Origin: Ochromonas danica
Taxonomy: Eukaryota; Sar; Chrysophyceae; Chromulinales; Chromulinaceae
DNA: 64,000 nucleotides
Reading direction: 5' to 3'
Assembly (NCBI GenBank): GCA_015146655.1
Contig: VKHL01000032.1
Coordinates: forward strand, 164,110 to 228,109
Of the stretch, positions 34,557 through 46,405 are shown in pieces. Made by a program: the position numbers and the translations under genes. The notes under the pieces are model-generated. The model saw nothing but the letters and a program-made list of their open reading frames with translations, did no database searches and was not told where the DNA came from. Position 1 is the first letter of the stretch; every line of letters begins with the position of its first letter.

Positions 34557-36159
34557 TTACGTGGAGTCATTAGGCGAAGTTACACTACGTTCTTGGAGAG
34601 CTTCGTTGAAAATATCATCATACTCGATTGTGAGGTCCTGAGGATCGGGTTGATAGACAAAGTCTTTCCCTTGGGTAGCCAACCATACCCAGACCATGTT
34701 CTACAGCCAAATAAAAACAAGAGCATATGAGTTTAAAATCAACCAAACAGTACAAGGAGATACGGACCTGACGCACGATTTCTGAAAAAGGCAAATCGCT
34801 CTTAGATATGAGATCTTGCACTTTTTGAGGTACAGATATAAGACCATTGCTCACGAAGGGTAATGTGTTCAAAATTCCGTGAATCCATTGACTAATTCGG
34901 TAGAGTAGAGAAAAGACAGGATTACGAGGTGGTAACTGTAATAGCTTCCACAAGGCCAATCCTTCAGGAACCTGCCTCGCTGAATAGATAGCCATAGCGC
35001 GGCGGAAATCGCCCTTTGCGTCATCCAGAGCTTGGTCCAGAGCTTGTACGTCTAGTAATGCACTATTAGCTCCTTGTCCCAACGTTCCCCCAGTGCAATG
35101 GGCAGCATCTCCCACCAGTACAGCCGCACCTTCAACATGATGATACCGACTACAACGAACGACTTTCACTTGCGAAGGCCGTTGCTGTTGTAACTGAACA
35201 AGTGAATCATCAGAAGGGACACCAAACAAAGGATAGTTCAAAATGAAAAGCTCTCTCATTCGCTGAAGCGTTGTGTCAGATCTTAAAGCTTCTGGTGTTT
35301 GCGAACCCTGCCAGAGTGCGAGGGCACAGACCTTGTTCTTTAAAGCTGGAATAACGAATAGACTAAAACCAGCTTGACCAAGTCCTCCAAGATCAAGGAG
35401 ATGAATAGAGTCACTTTCTAAAGCAGCTGGGCAATCTTGTAGGATAACTTTATATTTGCCTTCCAAATCAACGACATCACACTGAATAGGATTTAGAGCT
35501 GTACTTTGCTGCACCATAGACTCTCTAACTGCGGAAGAAAGTCCATCAGCTCCAACGAGAAGATCATATTGAAATACCCGTCCGTCGGACAGCAAAACTT
35601 CTTTCCTCTTTAAATCCGCAGAGATAACCTTAACGTCAAACTTGGTAAAGAAACGACCGATTGGCTTGTACTTATGCTCAATGTCGATTAGAATGGCAGC
35701 ATTCAGCCGATTCCGTGGGATGAGTAACGTTGGTGGTACCAAGGCTTGGCTACTTGAGGATAGCCTTTGACTTTGAGGCTTTCTTGCTATTATTTTCTGT
35801 CCCAACAAGTGAACATAGAATGAATCACAGTAGACACCTTCACTTTCAATCAATGGATATAGAAAAGGATCATTATATTTCTCAGCAAGATTTTTGATTG
35901 CATTTTGTCCTCTCAGGTTTAATCCAAGAGAATAGGCACGCGGCCCTGCAGTAAGTAGCCTTGGGTCAGATAAGCCATCAAAGAGATGGACTTCATATTC
36001 TCGATCACTTCGATGGAGAAGTGTGTGAGCTGTTAGTAGTCCTGCAGGTCCACCACCTGCAATGCAAACACGAACTCTTCCAACACCTTGAGTTTGGAAG
36101 AGTCCACTCAATAAAACCACTGTTAGAAAGAGAGGAAAAGTTGTCAGCACTTTTTCCAT
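34557..36159 (-). CDS. FAD-dependent monooxygenase, kynurenine-3-monooxygenase-like, with signal peptide
   Basis: Exons 36159-34768 and 34700-34557 encode 511 aa. The first 25 residues (MEKVLTTFPLFLTVVLLSGL) form a signal-peptide-like hydrophobic start. The dinucleotide motif CIAGGGPAGLL, a PRNRLNAAIL motif, the GADGLSSAVR (DG) motif and VLVGDAAHCTGGTLGQGANS (GD motif) place it in the class A flavoprotein hydroxylases nearest KMO. An ORF extension upstream begins at GTG, not ATG, so the ATG at 36159 is preferred. Signal-peptide targeting is unusual for KMO, which is a mitochondrial outer-membrane enzyme with a C-terminal anchor; ER or plastid import is possible. The substrate is uncertain. 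Confidence 0.85.
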
Positions 36160-36708
36160 TCTCCAACTCTCTGTGTTAGGCAAGAGAGACAATAGCAACA
36201 GGACTACAATGTGCTGCCAAGGTATTGGATTGTGATTGATGATAACACCCACTGCTACAGGCTGCCGTCATCCAATTGATCCTTCTCTTTCACAGAGAGT
36301 ATCTTTCACAAAGAGTATCTTTCACAGAGAGTATCCTTCATTTCTTCACATCCTCCTTCGATTTGCATGCTTCGTCACAATAGCTAATTAATTGTCTAAA
36401 TGATTAGGAGGTTGTATCATCAATGATCCCTGTCTTGTCGTGTCTTCGTTCTTTTGTCACACGATAGCTTTGCAGTTCAGTGAATCACTTCCGACGAGAT
36501 GGCTAACAAGTTATTGTGTTGCGTGGGGCCAGCCGTTGTGAAAAGATTTCTCACCCACAGCACGACACAAACATTGCGATCTCTCTGATCTCTGCTTGTA
36601 GTTTTCATCAATTTCACTTTTTCCCTATTCCAAAGCGCGTTATCCTTTGGAAATTGAATTTGAGATCTTTGTTTGACTGCGTGGGTACTGTATGGTATAA
36701 ATTCAAAA
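36160..36708. promoter_or_regulatory. Divergent upstream region with triplicated 16-bp repeat
   Basis: This region lies between the monooxygenase (-) and the CH-domain gene (+). It contains three 16-bp repeats at 36286-36333 and TGTGTTGCGTGGGG at 36515-36528. Confidence 0.5.
36286..36333. repeat. Three tandem copies of a 16-bp unit (TCTTTCACAGAGAGTA)
   Basis: Copies at 36286-36301, 36302-36317 and 36318-36333; the middle copy has one A-for-G change. Confidence 0.85.
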
Positions 36709-39700
36709 ATGAATCGAAGTCGAGGTTTGCCCGCACCGCCTCCTCCAGGTACCTCCCTCCTCACTGCTTATAGTCTTCCCCCACTCACTCTAATGGCTGT
36801 GCTAGATGATGATGATATGCCTCCACCGGATGATGAAGATGACTTCCCACCTCCAAGCGATGACGAGCTGCCGCCACCGGACGATGACGGTCCACCTCCA
36901 GATGGTAGCAGGAGTCATCGCTCTCTTACGAACTGCTGCGATTTCTCTGACTTTTGAAACACTTCTTTCTGATATTTAGATGATGAACCTCCTCCAGATG
37001 ACGACTATGAAGACTTCGGTAAGTCCAGCATTACTATTACTCGTCTGTCAACTTCTCATTACTTGCCTGTCTTACCAATCAGCTCCACCACCTCCTGATG
37101 AAAGCTTTGCTGGTAGCGAGACCCCTCCGCCACCAGAAGAAGCCGATGATGATCTACCTCCCGACGATGAAGACGGACCTCCTCCAGATGACGATTTCCC
37201 ACCTGATGACGAAGAAGGACCCCCAGATGATGACTTACCCGAGGATGATTTTGACGGTCTTCTCCCTGAAGATGACATGGATGAGCCTCCTGAGGATGAT
37301 ATGGATGATCCTGAGGATGATTTAGACGGACCTCCTGAAGATGACTTAGATGAGCCTCCCGAGGATGATCTGGATGAACCTCCTGAGGATGATTCAGAAC
37401 CGTCACCAGTGGCAACAAGAAAGCCAACCTTTGTATTGCCAGTTCGTAAAACTGCATCTATTGTCGCATCAGACTCTCCAGCGGCTGGTATGACTATGCA
37501 TTCAGCTGCTGCTTTAGCCGCTGCGGATCTTCAGGCTTTATCAGCAGGCTTAACAGTGAAGCCTCCTCCTCATATACTTCGACGCTCCATTGCACCTCCT
37601 ATTGGAGCACCTCCTAGATCTGCGCCTCCACCGTCAGTAACCAGTACATTGCCTTCTGTAACTTCGGAAGCTGAGCCGCCATCGTCTCCACTTCCCCAAT
37701 CGCCAACTCCTCCTCCTCCGCCACCAGCTCCATCCGGTCTATCTGCAACAGAAGTGGCACAGAAAGCTAAAGCGGAGGGTTACCAAAGCTGCCAAGGGAA
37801 ATTTGATGTTGATCCCTTTGAACATCTTTATGTCAAAGTGGATCGTCCCAGCAAGGCTCTCACTGTCATGGTGGACAGTGGCGAAGAGTTGGGATTTGAT
37901 TTATCCTCCAAGGCTTTCATTTTTGAGGACACTGCTGAAGCCAATACCATTGTCCTTGATTATCATGGAAATATTATCGTCTTTAAGGTACTCCCGAGTC
38001 TGATGCTTGTGATTGTTTTTTTCTGTTTTGATTAATGATGATTTTTCGATAGTTTGGGTCGGAAGAGTTATTGATTAATTTTATGAAGAACATGCCTGAA
38101 GAAGTGTTCATGGCTCCGACTGAAGATGATCCAGATTTGCTTTCCCAACAAGAAAAGAAAGGTGAGAATTTTGTTTTATTTTATTTTATGTGGAAAGATA
38201 TAACAAAACGCGCACTTGTAGCCAAAGAGGAAGCAGAGAAGAAAGCTCGCAAAGCTCCTCCTAAGCTGGCGGTGGCTTCTCGTAAGATTTCACACGCCCC
38301 CAAATATGAGCGTGTAAAGGGCACTTCTGTTGAAGATATTTTAGAGAATGAAGTCGAAAATTATCAGCCTGGTATGGCAGGTGCTGGGGCAGACGGTAAT
38401 GATGCCCCGCCACCACCTCCCCCAGCATACCCTCCTCCACCGTTGAGGAAGAAAGAATTGATTGAATCTCATATTCGCAAACCCAAGTATTCAGTACGAA
38501 GAGTTACTTTATTATGCGAATGGATCAATTCTCTCCATATCTGGCCCAATGTGGTATCAATCAGTAGCTTGCACAAGGAAATGTGCAATGGGCTTCTATT
38601 GGCTCGTGTGGTGAAATACCTCAACCCAGAAGTGCAATTCGTTCACTTGAATGAAAAGCCGTTAGCAAAGAAGGCAGCAATAGACAATCTCGATCAGGCG
38701 TTGGGACACATTTGGAGATCAAAAAGCCTTAATAACTCTCGTATCCCGTCAGCAAACGATATTTACTCGGGTAAGACCTCTCGCACAGGAGTATTGGTTA
38801 ACGAGTTATTTAGTGTATATATAGTACGACCGCTATATAAGAATGCCCTGAAGATCTTAAAATGGTATCACAGTATTTTAAAGCAATATAATCGCCCGTT
38901 TCCCGCTTATGTTTTCGAAGAAGGTGATCTCTCTGCTCTATGGCCACATTTCCAATCTGGTACCGCCCTTTTCTGTGTGTTATTCCATTTCTTTGGGCCC
39001 TCACAAATCGGATCTGGGTTGAAAGCGCAACGTGTTGACCCATTACAAGTACATGCTGACCCTAAGTCGATTTGTGATTATCGAGACAACCTGCTCTACG
39101 TATTTGCTTTAATAGAGGCTTTAGGAATTGATATTTTGTGGACAGTTGAAGATTGGCTTTCTTATCCTGACACGGAGTTTATTCTTTTACAACTTTCTCT
39201 GATTTACGAGAAATTGAAGGATAAGCAATGCTCACTGCCCCCTGCTCAAGGAAACATCGCTGGTATTTCCTCTGGTTTAAATGGAGAGTTGATTGTTGTT
39301 GGACTGGTTTTCAAGGATGCCCCGATTAATAGTCGCTTCTTGTCTCAACCCCACCGAGCAGTGTTGCTCGGACAAGATCATAACTCGATGCCTTTGCTGC
39401 CAATTGATAAAGTGATTCGCAATCCTCGCTATTTCTCACACGGTATTTTGCCTGGCGGTATGATAACTTCTACTGGCAGCGCTAGACTTGGCCAAATTGA
39501 AGTTGATTTGAAAGAATCTAAAATACACACTCAGCGAGAGGGTTGGAATGGTCGGACGACGGTGAGAACTGAGAGGGACCGTTATGAAGGAATGCACTTA
39601 GTCAACTTACTTCGTCATCATCATCACGAAAAGAAAAATGGTTTAACCGAGCCTCAAACTCAACTTGCCGCTAGCAGTCGACGAGCTAGCGCTTTGGCGA

Positions 39701-41457
39701 GTCAAAGTCACTCTCCTACTCTCTTCCCTCGCTCATCGTCCCCAACACAACTTGCATCTTCCCAAGCACAAACTGGCCGTGTGCAAAAAGGTGGTATCCA
39801 GGAAGTGGATCGGGATATAGATGAACTTGTTCGCGCATTGGATGAAGAGATGAACAAAGCTCATGGACATCTCAACGCGTCTGAGGAAATCCTGGCTGGA
39901 CGCTATTTAGAGCTTGAAAATCAAGCAAGCTTCCTCTCCGTTGAAGACTACGAGGCGCTTTTTGCCAATTTAGAGATTGAAAGGATGGATCTTGAGCAAG
40001 AACGCGCTCGTTTACAGGATCATTTCACAAGAAAATTGGCACTGATTCGTGCAAGAAGAGATGATGCTATGAAGAAGCAGTATAATGCTCAACAGATGGC
40101 TTTCAAGGAGGTTGCTCAGTCTTTATCTCGATCACAACTTGGATCTCAAACAGCGACTGTCAGCGGTCGCACTGCAGTGTCTCAGTCTGTTTCGGCAAAT
40201 GCCGGTCAAGGACGAACAAAGAAGACCACGAAACCCGCGGTGGTCAACCCCAAATCGATTGAAGCTGCGGAGAAAGGCTGGATCAAGTTGTCGAATGCAA
40301 AAATGAACACTCATAACTTTCATTTGAGATCTAAGCAGTTGGCTTCTACTGAACAATTCATCGCCAAAATCACACCTGCTAAGCTGCTTGATCAACGAGC
40401 ACAGCCTCAACGCAATGCAACCGTAAAAGGTGGTGCTACCAAGGCTCCTTCTGGCGCGGTTAGCATTAGTGGAAATCAATTATCCACATCTCAAGGTTCT
40501 GAAATGTCTCGTAAGGACCTCGATGGTGAAGGACTCGGTGGACCTTCTGATCCTCTAACAGCAACTTATCAGCGATCTAGATGGGCAGTTACTACCGAAC
40601 AAACGATTTTCGATTCTTTCCAACGTTTCCAGATACGTTTACGATCGGCTTCTGAGAAATGGGCAGCTGCGCGCAACCGTTCACGCCCTCGATTAGCAGA
40701 TTTAATGAATTCTCCAATGAAGACTATCACTGCGGAACATATTGCTCTTCCTGAGAAAGCGTTAGCGCCACCAATTATGACGAAAGAAGAGATGGCTTAT
40801 GCTCAATCCTTGAGACAGGCTGAGCTTCCTTTAATGTTCTATGAGGATGAGAGAAGAAAGATGGTCTTGGCAGAACAAAGTTTGCAATATCAACTGAGAC
40901 AAGATCTCTTCTCTAGTCATCAGGGGGAAGATTATCAGTATCCCGCTAGTCCTTCCATGCCTGCTACTCCACGTCATGAAACAATGCAAATGTTCAGTCC
41001 TGGGATGACTCCTCAACAATATCCTCACCAAGCTCAACCACAAGCCATGTCACAGCCTTCTGCGGTAGAAATTGACGCTGCTTTCCGATGGCTTTCTGCT
41101 TCTCGACCTCTCGTGTTGTGTGAGCGACCTCCGAAAGAGTATGTTTTTGCTCTCAGTGAGCAGCCGATCGGAAGTGTGGGAAATGAACGACGCGGTTTCT
41201 TGCAGTATGCTTGGGAATGGAGAGAGTTTTCTTCGCATTCCGCACAGGAGGTTTCTGTAGGATGTGTCATGTTGGATGATATTCAAAACTTGGTTCCACA
41301 TGAGTCTGAACCTAGTATCTTTACGGTGGTGCTTGCGGAGAGCACACGAGCCTTGAAGCTCACCAAAGGTCGCATTCAACTTACGCTGCGTTGCAATAGC
41401 CCAAGTGATTGTTTGAAATATATCAATGCTTTGACTATCCTTTTGGCAGTGCGTTAG
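36709..41457 (+). CDS. Tandem calponin-homology protein with Pro/Asp-rich N terminus, coiled coil and PH-like C terminus
   Basis: Exons 36709-36748, 36806-36904, 36980-37018, 37083-37987, 38053-38161 and 38222-41457 give 1475 aa. Residues 9-150 are repeats of PPPDDD/PPEDD type, then a Pro-rich linker. A compact domain follows (about 265-360, ending in DYHGNIIVFKFGSEELL). A CH domain at about 490-615 (LCEWINSLHIWPNV, VVKYLNPEVQ) is followed by a second CH-like domain at about 620-760 (FQSGTALFCVLFHFFGPS). A coiled coil lies at about 930-1020. A C-terminal segment ending RIQLTLRCNSPSDCLKYIN resembles a PH domain. Actin or microtubule binding is inferred from the CH pair. Introns 1-3 are all phase 1 and fall inside the repeats; intron 5 is 60 nt and lacks in-frame stops. 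Confidence 0.83.
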
Positions 41458-41595
41458 CTACTTGTAGAGTGAGATTGTCATTATTGATGTTATGTAATTA
41501 ACTAATGGATATATTTAAGGAATTCCTTACCTTTGCGTGGGAAGAGCAACAACAGTTGATCAACGAGCAGCAATTAATTTAATAAAATTGATTTG

Positions 41596-43790
41596 ATGAC
41601 AATGCGGTATTATTATTCCAGTATATTGCTCCTGCTATGCTCAACACTATGTCAGTCGTTTCGATGGTATTATACTGGCCAGATGAAGCATGATCGTTTA
41701 GAAGCAACACATTTCTCTGGTAGTCGATTGGATTATGACACACTTTTCCAACCCCAGCAGCCACACAGTGAGGAGAACCCGCTGACTGGATCCAATCCAA
41801 TCCTCTATGCTGGTGGAATAACATTGGAATGGATCCATTCTAATCTCTCTTTCATCAATGAGGAAGAGAATCGATTCATCCGAGGTGCTTCTGTCTTGAA
41901 ACATAATAGTGACCATTTTCTGGTTTCTGCTGTAGTAGTAGAAGAAGTGAATGTTTTCTCTGTTAACCTGTCTCCAAACTATCCACCAAAATGGAATGAA
42001 ACCAGTCAAAGTATGTCAGTTTCATGTCTGGAGGCTGAGATTGGATTGTTTGACTCTGTCACACAGTCTTTTAGAGAGCGGAAATGGATTCGTGTCACGT
42101 CAGGCAATCTCACTGCAGTCACTCTTACTGTCACTTATACTCCCTCACTCCCATCTTCACCTGAGGAGGAGGTGGGAGTGGGTCTGGAAGGTGATACTAG
42201 TGGATTGTTGGAAACAGGATCATATACTATACGTCATCGACTGATTTGGACTTCTGATGTCTTTGGCCGTCGTGCATTAGTTTTACACAATTGGGAAAGT
42301 CTAAAAGACAAGGATGTAACAGATGAAACTGATTCTCCCTCCAATACTTCCCTGCGAGTGCTGACATTTAATATGTGGCACAATAATCCGTTGAGTTGGG
42401 TCTACACTAACAAGAGGTAAATGACATCATTTTGTTGTTGCTATCCTTTCTATGAATCTTAATTACTTCTCTCTCCTCTTTAGAGAGCGATGGGAGCGCT
42501 ATGAAAGTAGAATTAAACATTTTGCAGAAGTGATCGCACAAGAAGATCCCGATGTAGTGACCTTGCAAGAGGTGCGATTAGACTCAACTTTCTTTTCTGA
42601 GGATGGATTAGAGTTATGGAAGTCTTTCCGCAAGCCAGATGCTGGTGCTCAGATTGAACATTTTCTACACCATCTTCAACAAGCACAAGTTAGATTGGGC
42701 AAGACAATTGTTGATTTCCAAGTCGTTTATCAACCTGCGATGTTACTTTTTGAAAAGTAAGAATGTCGGATTCTGTCATTACTTGACAGCTGATGTTTCT
42801 GTTTTGTCCAGATCGAGGATGGTTTATCGCAATGAAGAAGGTGTTCTTATTCTCAGTAAATTCCCTCTTCGAAATATTCAAAGCCTATTCTTATCTCGTG
42901 AGCTCAATAACCCAAGGTAATAACTCTTAGGATTGGTAGATTTTCTTATCAAATAAATCATGATAACCGTGGTTGTGTTTAGTGATGACCATCAACGTGT
43001 AATACTCTCTGCAGAAGTTCAGCTGCCTCACACTTCAATCACCATTGCCACTTCCCATTGGAGGTATGTGATTTAACTGTACTTCAATATACTAATGAAT
43101 ACTAACACTCGGCATGGACAGTTTATTGAACACTTCTCGTCTTTCTTCGGTTAGAGAGTTATTTGATTGGGCGGAAACATGGCCCACTTCTGTTCAGGTG
43201 AGTATTCTGTGACCACATGGTTTTACCAACGTAGTCTACTGCTTTGAATGATCTTACTTGTGATGTTTGTTTTATCACCAGGTATTCACTGGGGATCTCA
43301 ATGCTGAACCTCATGAGGAAAGCTTAGAGTTGCTCACTCGACCGATAAGTTTGCCTTGCCTTGATCAAAACACTTGCTTTATGGAAGACACGCCCCACAG
43401 TGGCAACAGCTTTGTGGACAGTTGGGTAGCTGCTAATCCCACTTTATCACCCTCTGAAGGCTACACGTTCCCCGCTTGTGAGCCAATCAAGCGTATTGAT
43501 TATATTTTTGTTCGCAATCATAGTTGTCATAGTTGCAAGGAACAATTCAACGTTAGAGTAAGTCGGAGCTATCTGGCAGGAACAAGACCAACGAAAGATA
43601 CAGGTAGAAGAAGTATTGTATCTCCCTCTCTGTTGACAACCAATTCATTTTGTTGACCATTGCATTGTTTTACCATGTAGAGCACCTCATTGGCTCTCGG
43701 GAGGGACTGGGTATGAGTGATCGAGACTCACCTCTTTGGGCAAGTGACCATTTCGCCGTTGTCACTGATTTGCAGTTAGAAAGAGTGTAG
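41596..43790 (+). CDS. Endonuclease/exonuclease/phosphatase (EEP) family protein with signal peptide
   Basis: Seven exons (41596-42416, 42484-42756, 42812-42916, 42983-43063, 43122-43197, 43282-43603, 43681-43790) encode 595 aa. A signal peptide (YYYSSILLLLCSTLCQS) is followed by FRW, so cleavage may leave Phe at +1, as in heterokont plastid precursors. Residues about 25-250 form an unrecognised beta-rich region. The EEP domain has VLTFNMWHNN, LQEVR, FTGDLNAEP, IDYIF and the terminal SDHFAVV, so the catalytic Asn, Glu, Asp-Asn and Asp-His are intact. Sphingomyelinase-like or DNase-like activity cannot be told apart from the motifs. Secreted versus plastid location is open. Confidence 0.87.
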
Positions 43791-44287
43791 ATTGGTTGCT
43801 TTTGTGTTGGTATGTATAGTACAGACGCGAAGTCTTCGTGCTTAGTATTCTTCATGAGATATAAATGATAGTAATGCCTTGTAAAACAATTTTGATTTCC
43901 TCTAAAGTCACCTAAAGGCTGTGTTAGGGATAGGGTAAGGTTAGCGTTAGCAAGTGACAGATATGTTAGCGTAAGGATGAAACGTAAATATCGAAATGTC
44001 GATATTCTGCTCATCTGATAATCCTGAACAACAACTCCTCTCAGACAAAATAAGATAGCTCATTCTTACTCTATTTCAATACTTCACTTACAAGCATCAA
44101 ACACTTTGAGCTATAACTACTGTATACTTGCAGTACTGTACATTGTACAGTAGTTCGTATAGACGTTCCTGCTGTTAACTTAGCAAGGAATAGCGCGGGA
44201 AGGTAATAATTGTGTCCCCCCCGCAGCAGTTCAAAGAAGCCAAAGCCATCAAGTTGCCATCCTTACCAGCTATAACATCATTGCATC
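43791..44287. promoter_or_regulatory. Intergenic region, ALB3 promoter
   Basis: It contains GTTAACTTAGCAAGG at 44174 and GCGCGGGAA at 44193-44201 (E2F-like) about 90-115 bp upstream of the ALB3 start. A degenerate TTAGGG-like stretch lies at 43923-43949. Confidence 0.45.
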
Positions 44288-45898
44288 ATGCTTGCTCGAT
44301 GCTTCTGCTTGCTAACTTGCATGCTTATCATGCAATATGCCAAGTCTTTTAATGGACTAAAACCATCTTTATTTGCTCGAAAACCAAGTGTTGGTAAGAG
44401 ATTATCTGATAGCTTTCCTGTTGTTGTCAAATTGATCTTTGATTTTGAATAAAATTCTTGCTTTGAGCAGGTGGTTTGAGAATGATGATAGACTATGATT
44501 TCGGACAAATTCATCATCATGTTCATGATCTACAGCAGTGGATGACGACTGTCTATCAAGGCATCGCTGCCGAGGGCGAGACTGCCACTGCCACTGCCAC
44601 AGCTGCTGTCGAAGCAACACAAACAATCTGTCCAGACTTTGGTCAACCAGGATGGAATCCATTTTGCTTCTCTAATGGAAACCCTATTTTCAACGCCTTT
44701 GACTCCTTCCAATTCTTCATTCAAAATAGCGTTGTCAGCTTACATGATATCCTGTCGGTGAGTCAGTCTGTCATTACCATGTTATCAACTCACTCATCAA
44801 CACAAACTTGATCTTGATCTCATATGTGTTTGATAGGGATGGGGATTAAAAGAAGCGTATGGACCAAGTATTATCCTTTTCACAGTCTTTATCCGATTAC
44901 TGCTCTTCCCCGTGACTTTCAACCAACTCTCCTCCACGCAGAAGACACAGGCTCTAAACCCTATGATTAAAGAGATCAAGGAGAAGTTTCCTGATAATAA
45001 AGAGATACAGAATCAATTAGTTGCTATGCTATACCAGGAGAGCAAGGTGGGTGATCTCTGTTATCGCGTTAACTTATCTCTCGTTGACTTGATTTCGTCG
45101 TTTTTTTCAGGTCAACCCTTTAGCTGGATGCTTACCAGCACTACTACAGATTCCTGTATTTATTGCTTTGTACCGATCTTTTCAAAATCTCGCAGCAGAT
45201 CAAATCCTCAAAGAGTCGTTCCTCTGGTTGCCGGATCTTGAGGGTCCAGTCTATGGCACTCGCGGATCTGATTGGCTCTTTACAGGCTGGCATTTCAATG
45301 CTTGGAATGACTTTGGGCCTTCGTTAGGATGGTATGAAACATTGGCTTTCTTTTCTATTCCGGTCATCCTTTACTTCGCTCAGTCCGTCTCGTTGAAGAT
45401 TCTCTCACCACCCTCGGACGACCCAGCAGTTGCGAAATCTCAGGTGAAGTCTATTGCACCGCTCTCAGACTTTAGAAAGAAATACCGTATCTAATTGACT
45501 ACTCTGTATTGTATAGGCTATTTTGAAGTACCTCCCTTTGATGCTCGCCTATTTCTCTCTTTCCGTTCCAGCAGGACTGGGTGTGTACTGGATCACGAAT
45601 AACCTTCTCTCTACTGTGTCCACATGGGGAATCAAGGAGTATTTCAAGAGAAATCCTGTAAAGATGGACTCTGTAGATATTGACGCTCTCATAGCAAGTC
45701 AATTCAGTCAGTCTAATCCAGCTCTCTACACACTCTGGGGATACAAGTGAGTCGAGCCCCATACTGTCGTCTTGTTGTTGATCACTCTAACTCGATTTTA
45801 ACTTCTTCTGTCACAGATCTGAGGATGATATGATTGCAGAAGCTAAGCTAAACTATCATCCCAACAGAGAGCCAGTTATACCTAGCGAGTTTGTGTAG
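44288..45898 (+). CDS. ALB3: ALB3-type thylakoid membrane insertase (YidC/Oxa1/Alb3 family)
   Basis: Six exons (44288-44393, 44471-44757, 44837-45046, 45111-45443, 45517-45746, 45817-45898) encode 415 aa. The core follows plant ALB3 closely: MLYQESKVNPLAGCLPALLQ, FLWLPDLEGP, PSLGWYET, a PP-DDPA stretch, KYLPLMLAYFSLSVPAGL and YWITNNLLS. The N terminus is a signal peptide of 20 residues with predicted cleavage AKS|FNG. The following Phe-led basic segment is the ASAFAP-type bipartite presequence of complex red plastids. The protein would insert light-harvesting and other proteins into thylakoids with the cpSRP pathway. The terminal intron, exon 6 and 3' flank are duplicated exactly at 48492-48884. 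Confidence 0.95.
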
Positions 45899-46128
45899 AT
45901 GATGAATTGTGCTGGATAATAGTTTTCTCTAGTGCCGTTAAACAGTGTACTAGTAAGCAACAAGTATTTTCATTTTATACAATAATATGACAATACTATA
46001 CTATTCCCACCCATCATAGAGAATAATAAAAAGATTGCTAGTAGTATCTAATAACAACAATAGCAACAACAACTACAGAATCTGTATCGAATCTAAATGA
46101 GAGAATGAATCTAACTTCTCGGTCCACC
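45736..46128 (+). repeat. 393-bp direct repeat, copy 1 (ALB3 3' end)
   Basis: Identical base for base to 48492-48884 in my comparison. It covers the last 11 nt of ALB3 exon 5, intron 5, exon 6 and 230 bp of 3' flank. Flanking bases differ on both sides. Confidence 0.95.
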
Positions 46129-46405
46129 ACCACCAGATTCGGATTGCAGAAAATGAGCTGAACTAGTGTCCTAGTTAACGTAGCTATAGACTAGATGCAG
46201 ATGGAAATGAAGTCCGGAAGCGGGATTTTTATGTGGTGGGGTGCTATTTTTCCCAGCAGTTTCATGGTCTTTATGACCATTGTCTTTCATAACCTCCGGC
46301 CCGACCTCTTGTCATCCCGCAGAGATCGATCGCAAGAGAAAATTGCTTGCTTTTGTCAGCTTGTGAAGGTATAGATATAAATGAAGAATCGGAGAATAAG
46401 TCATC

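Noticed and set aside
36160-36252. N-terminal extension of the FAD monooxygenase
   Set aside because: The longer frame begins at GTG, with no ATG before 36159; the shorter start gives a clean signal peptide.
43923-43949. TTAGGG-like stretch suggesting an interstitial telomere
   Set aside because: Only one intact TTAGGG is present among degenerate units; too short to claim a telomeric relic.
45736-46128. Reading the repeat pair as LTRs of a retrotransposon
   Set aside because: The repeats are an ALB3 intron, exon and 3' flank, lack TG...CA ends, and the interior has no reverse transcriptase, integrase or primer-binding site.
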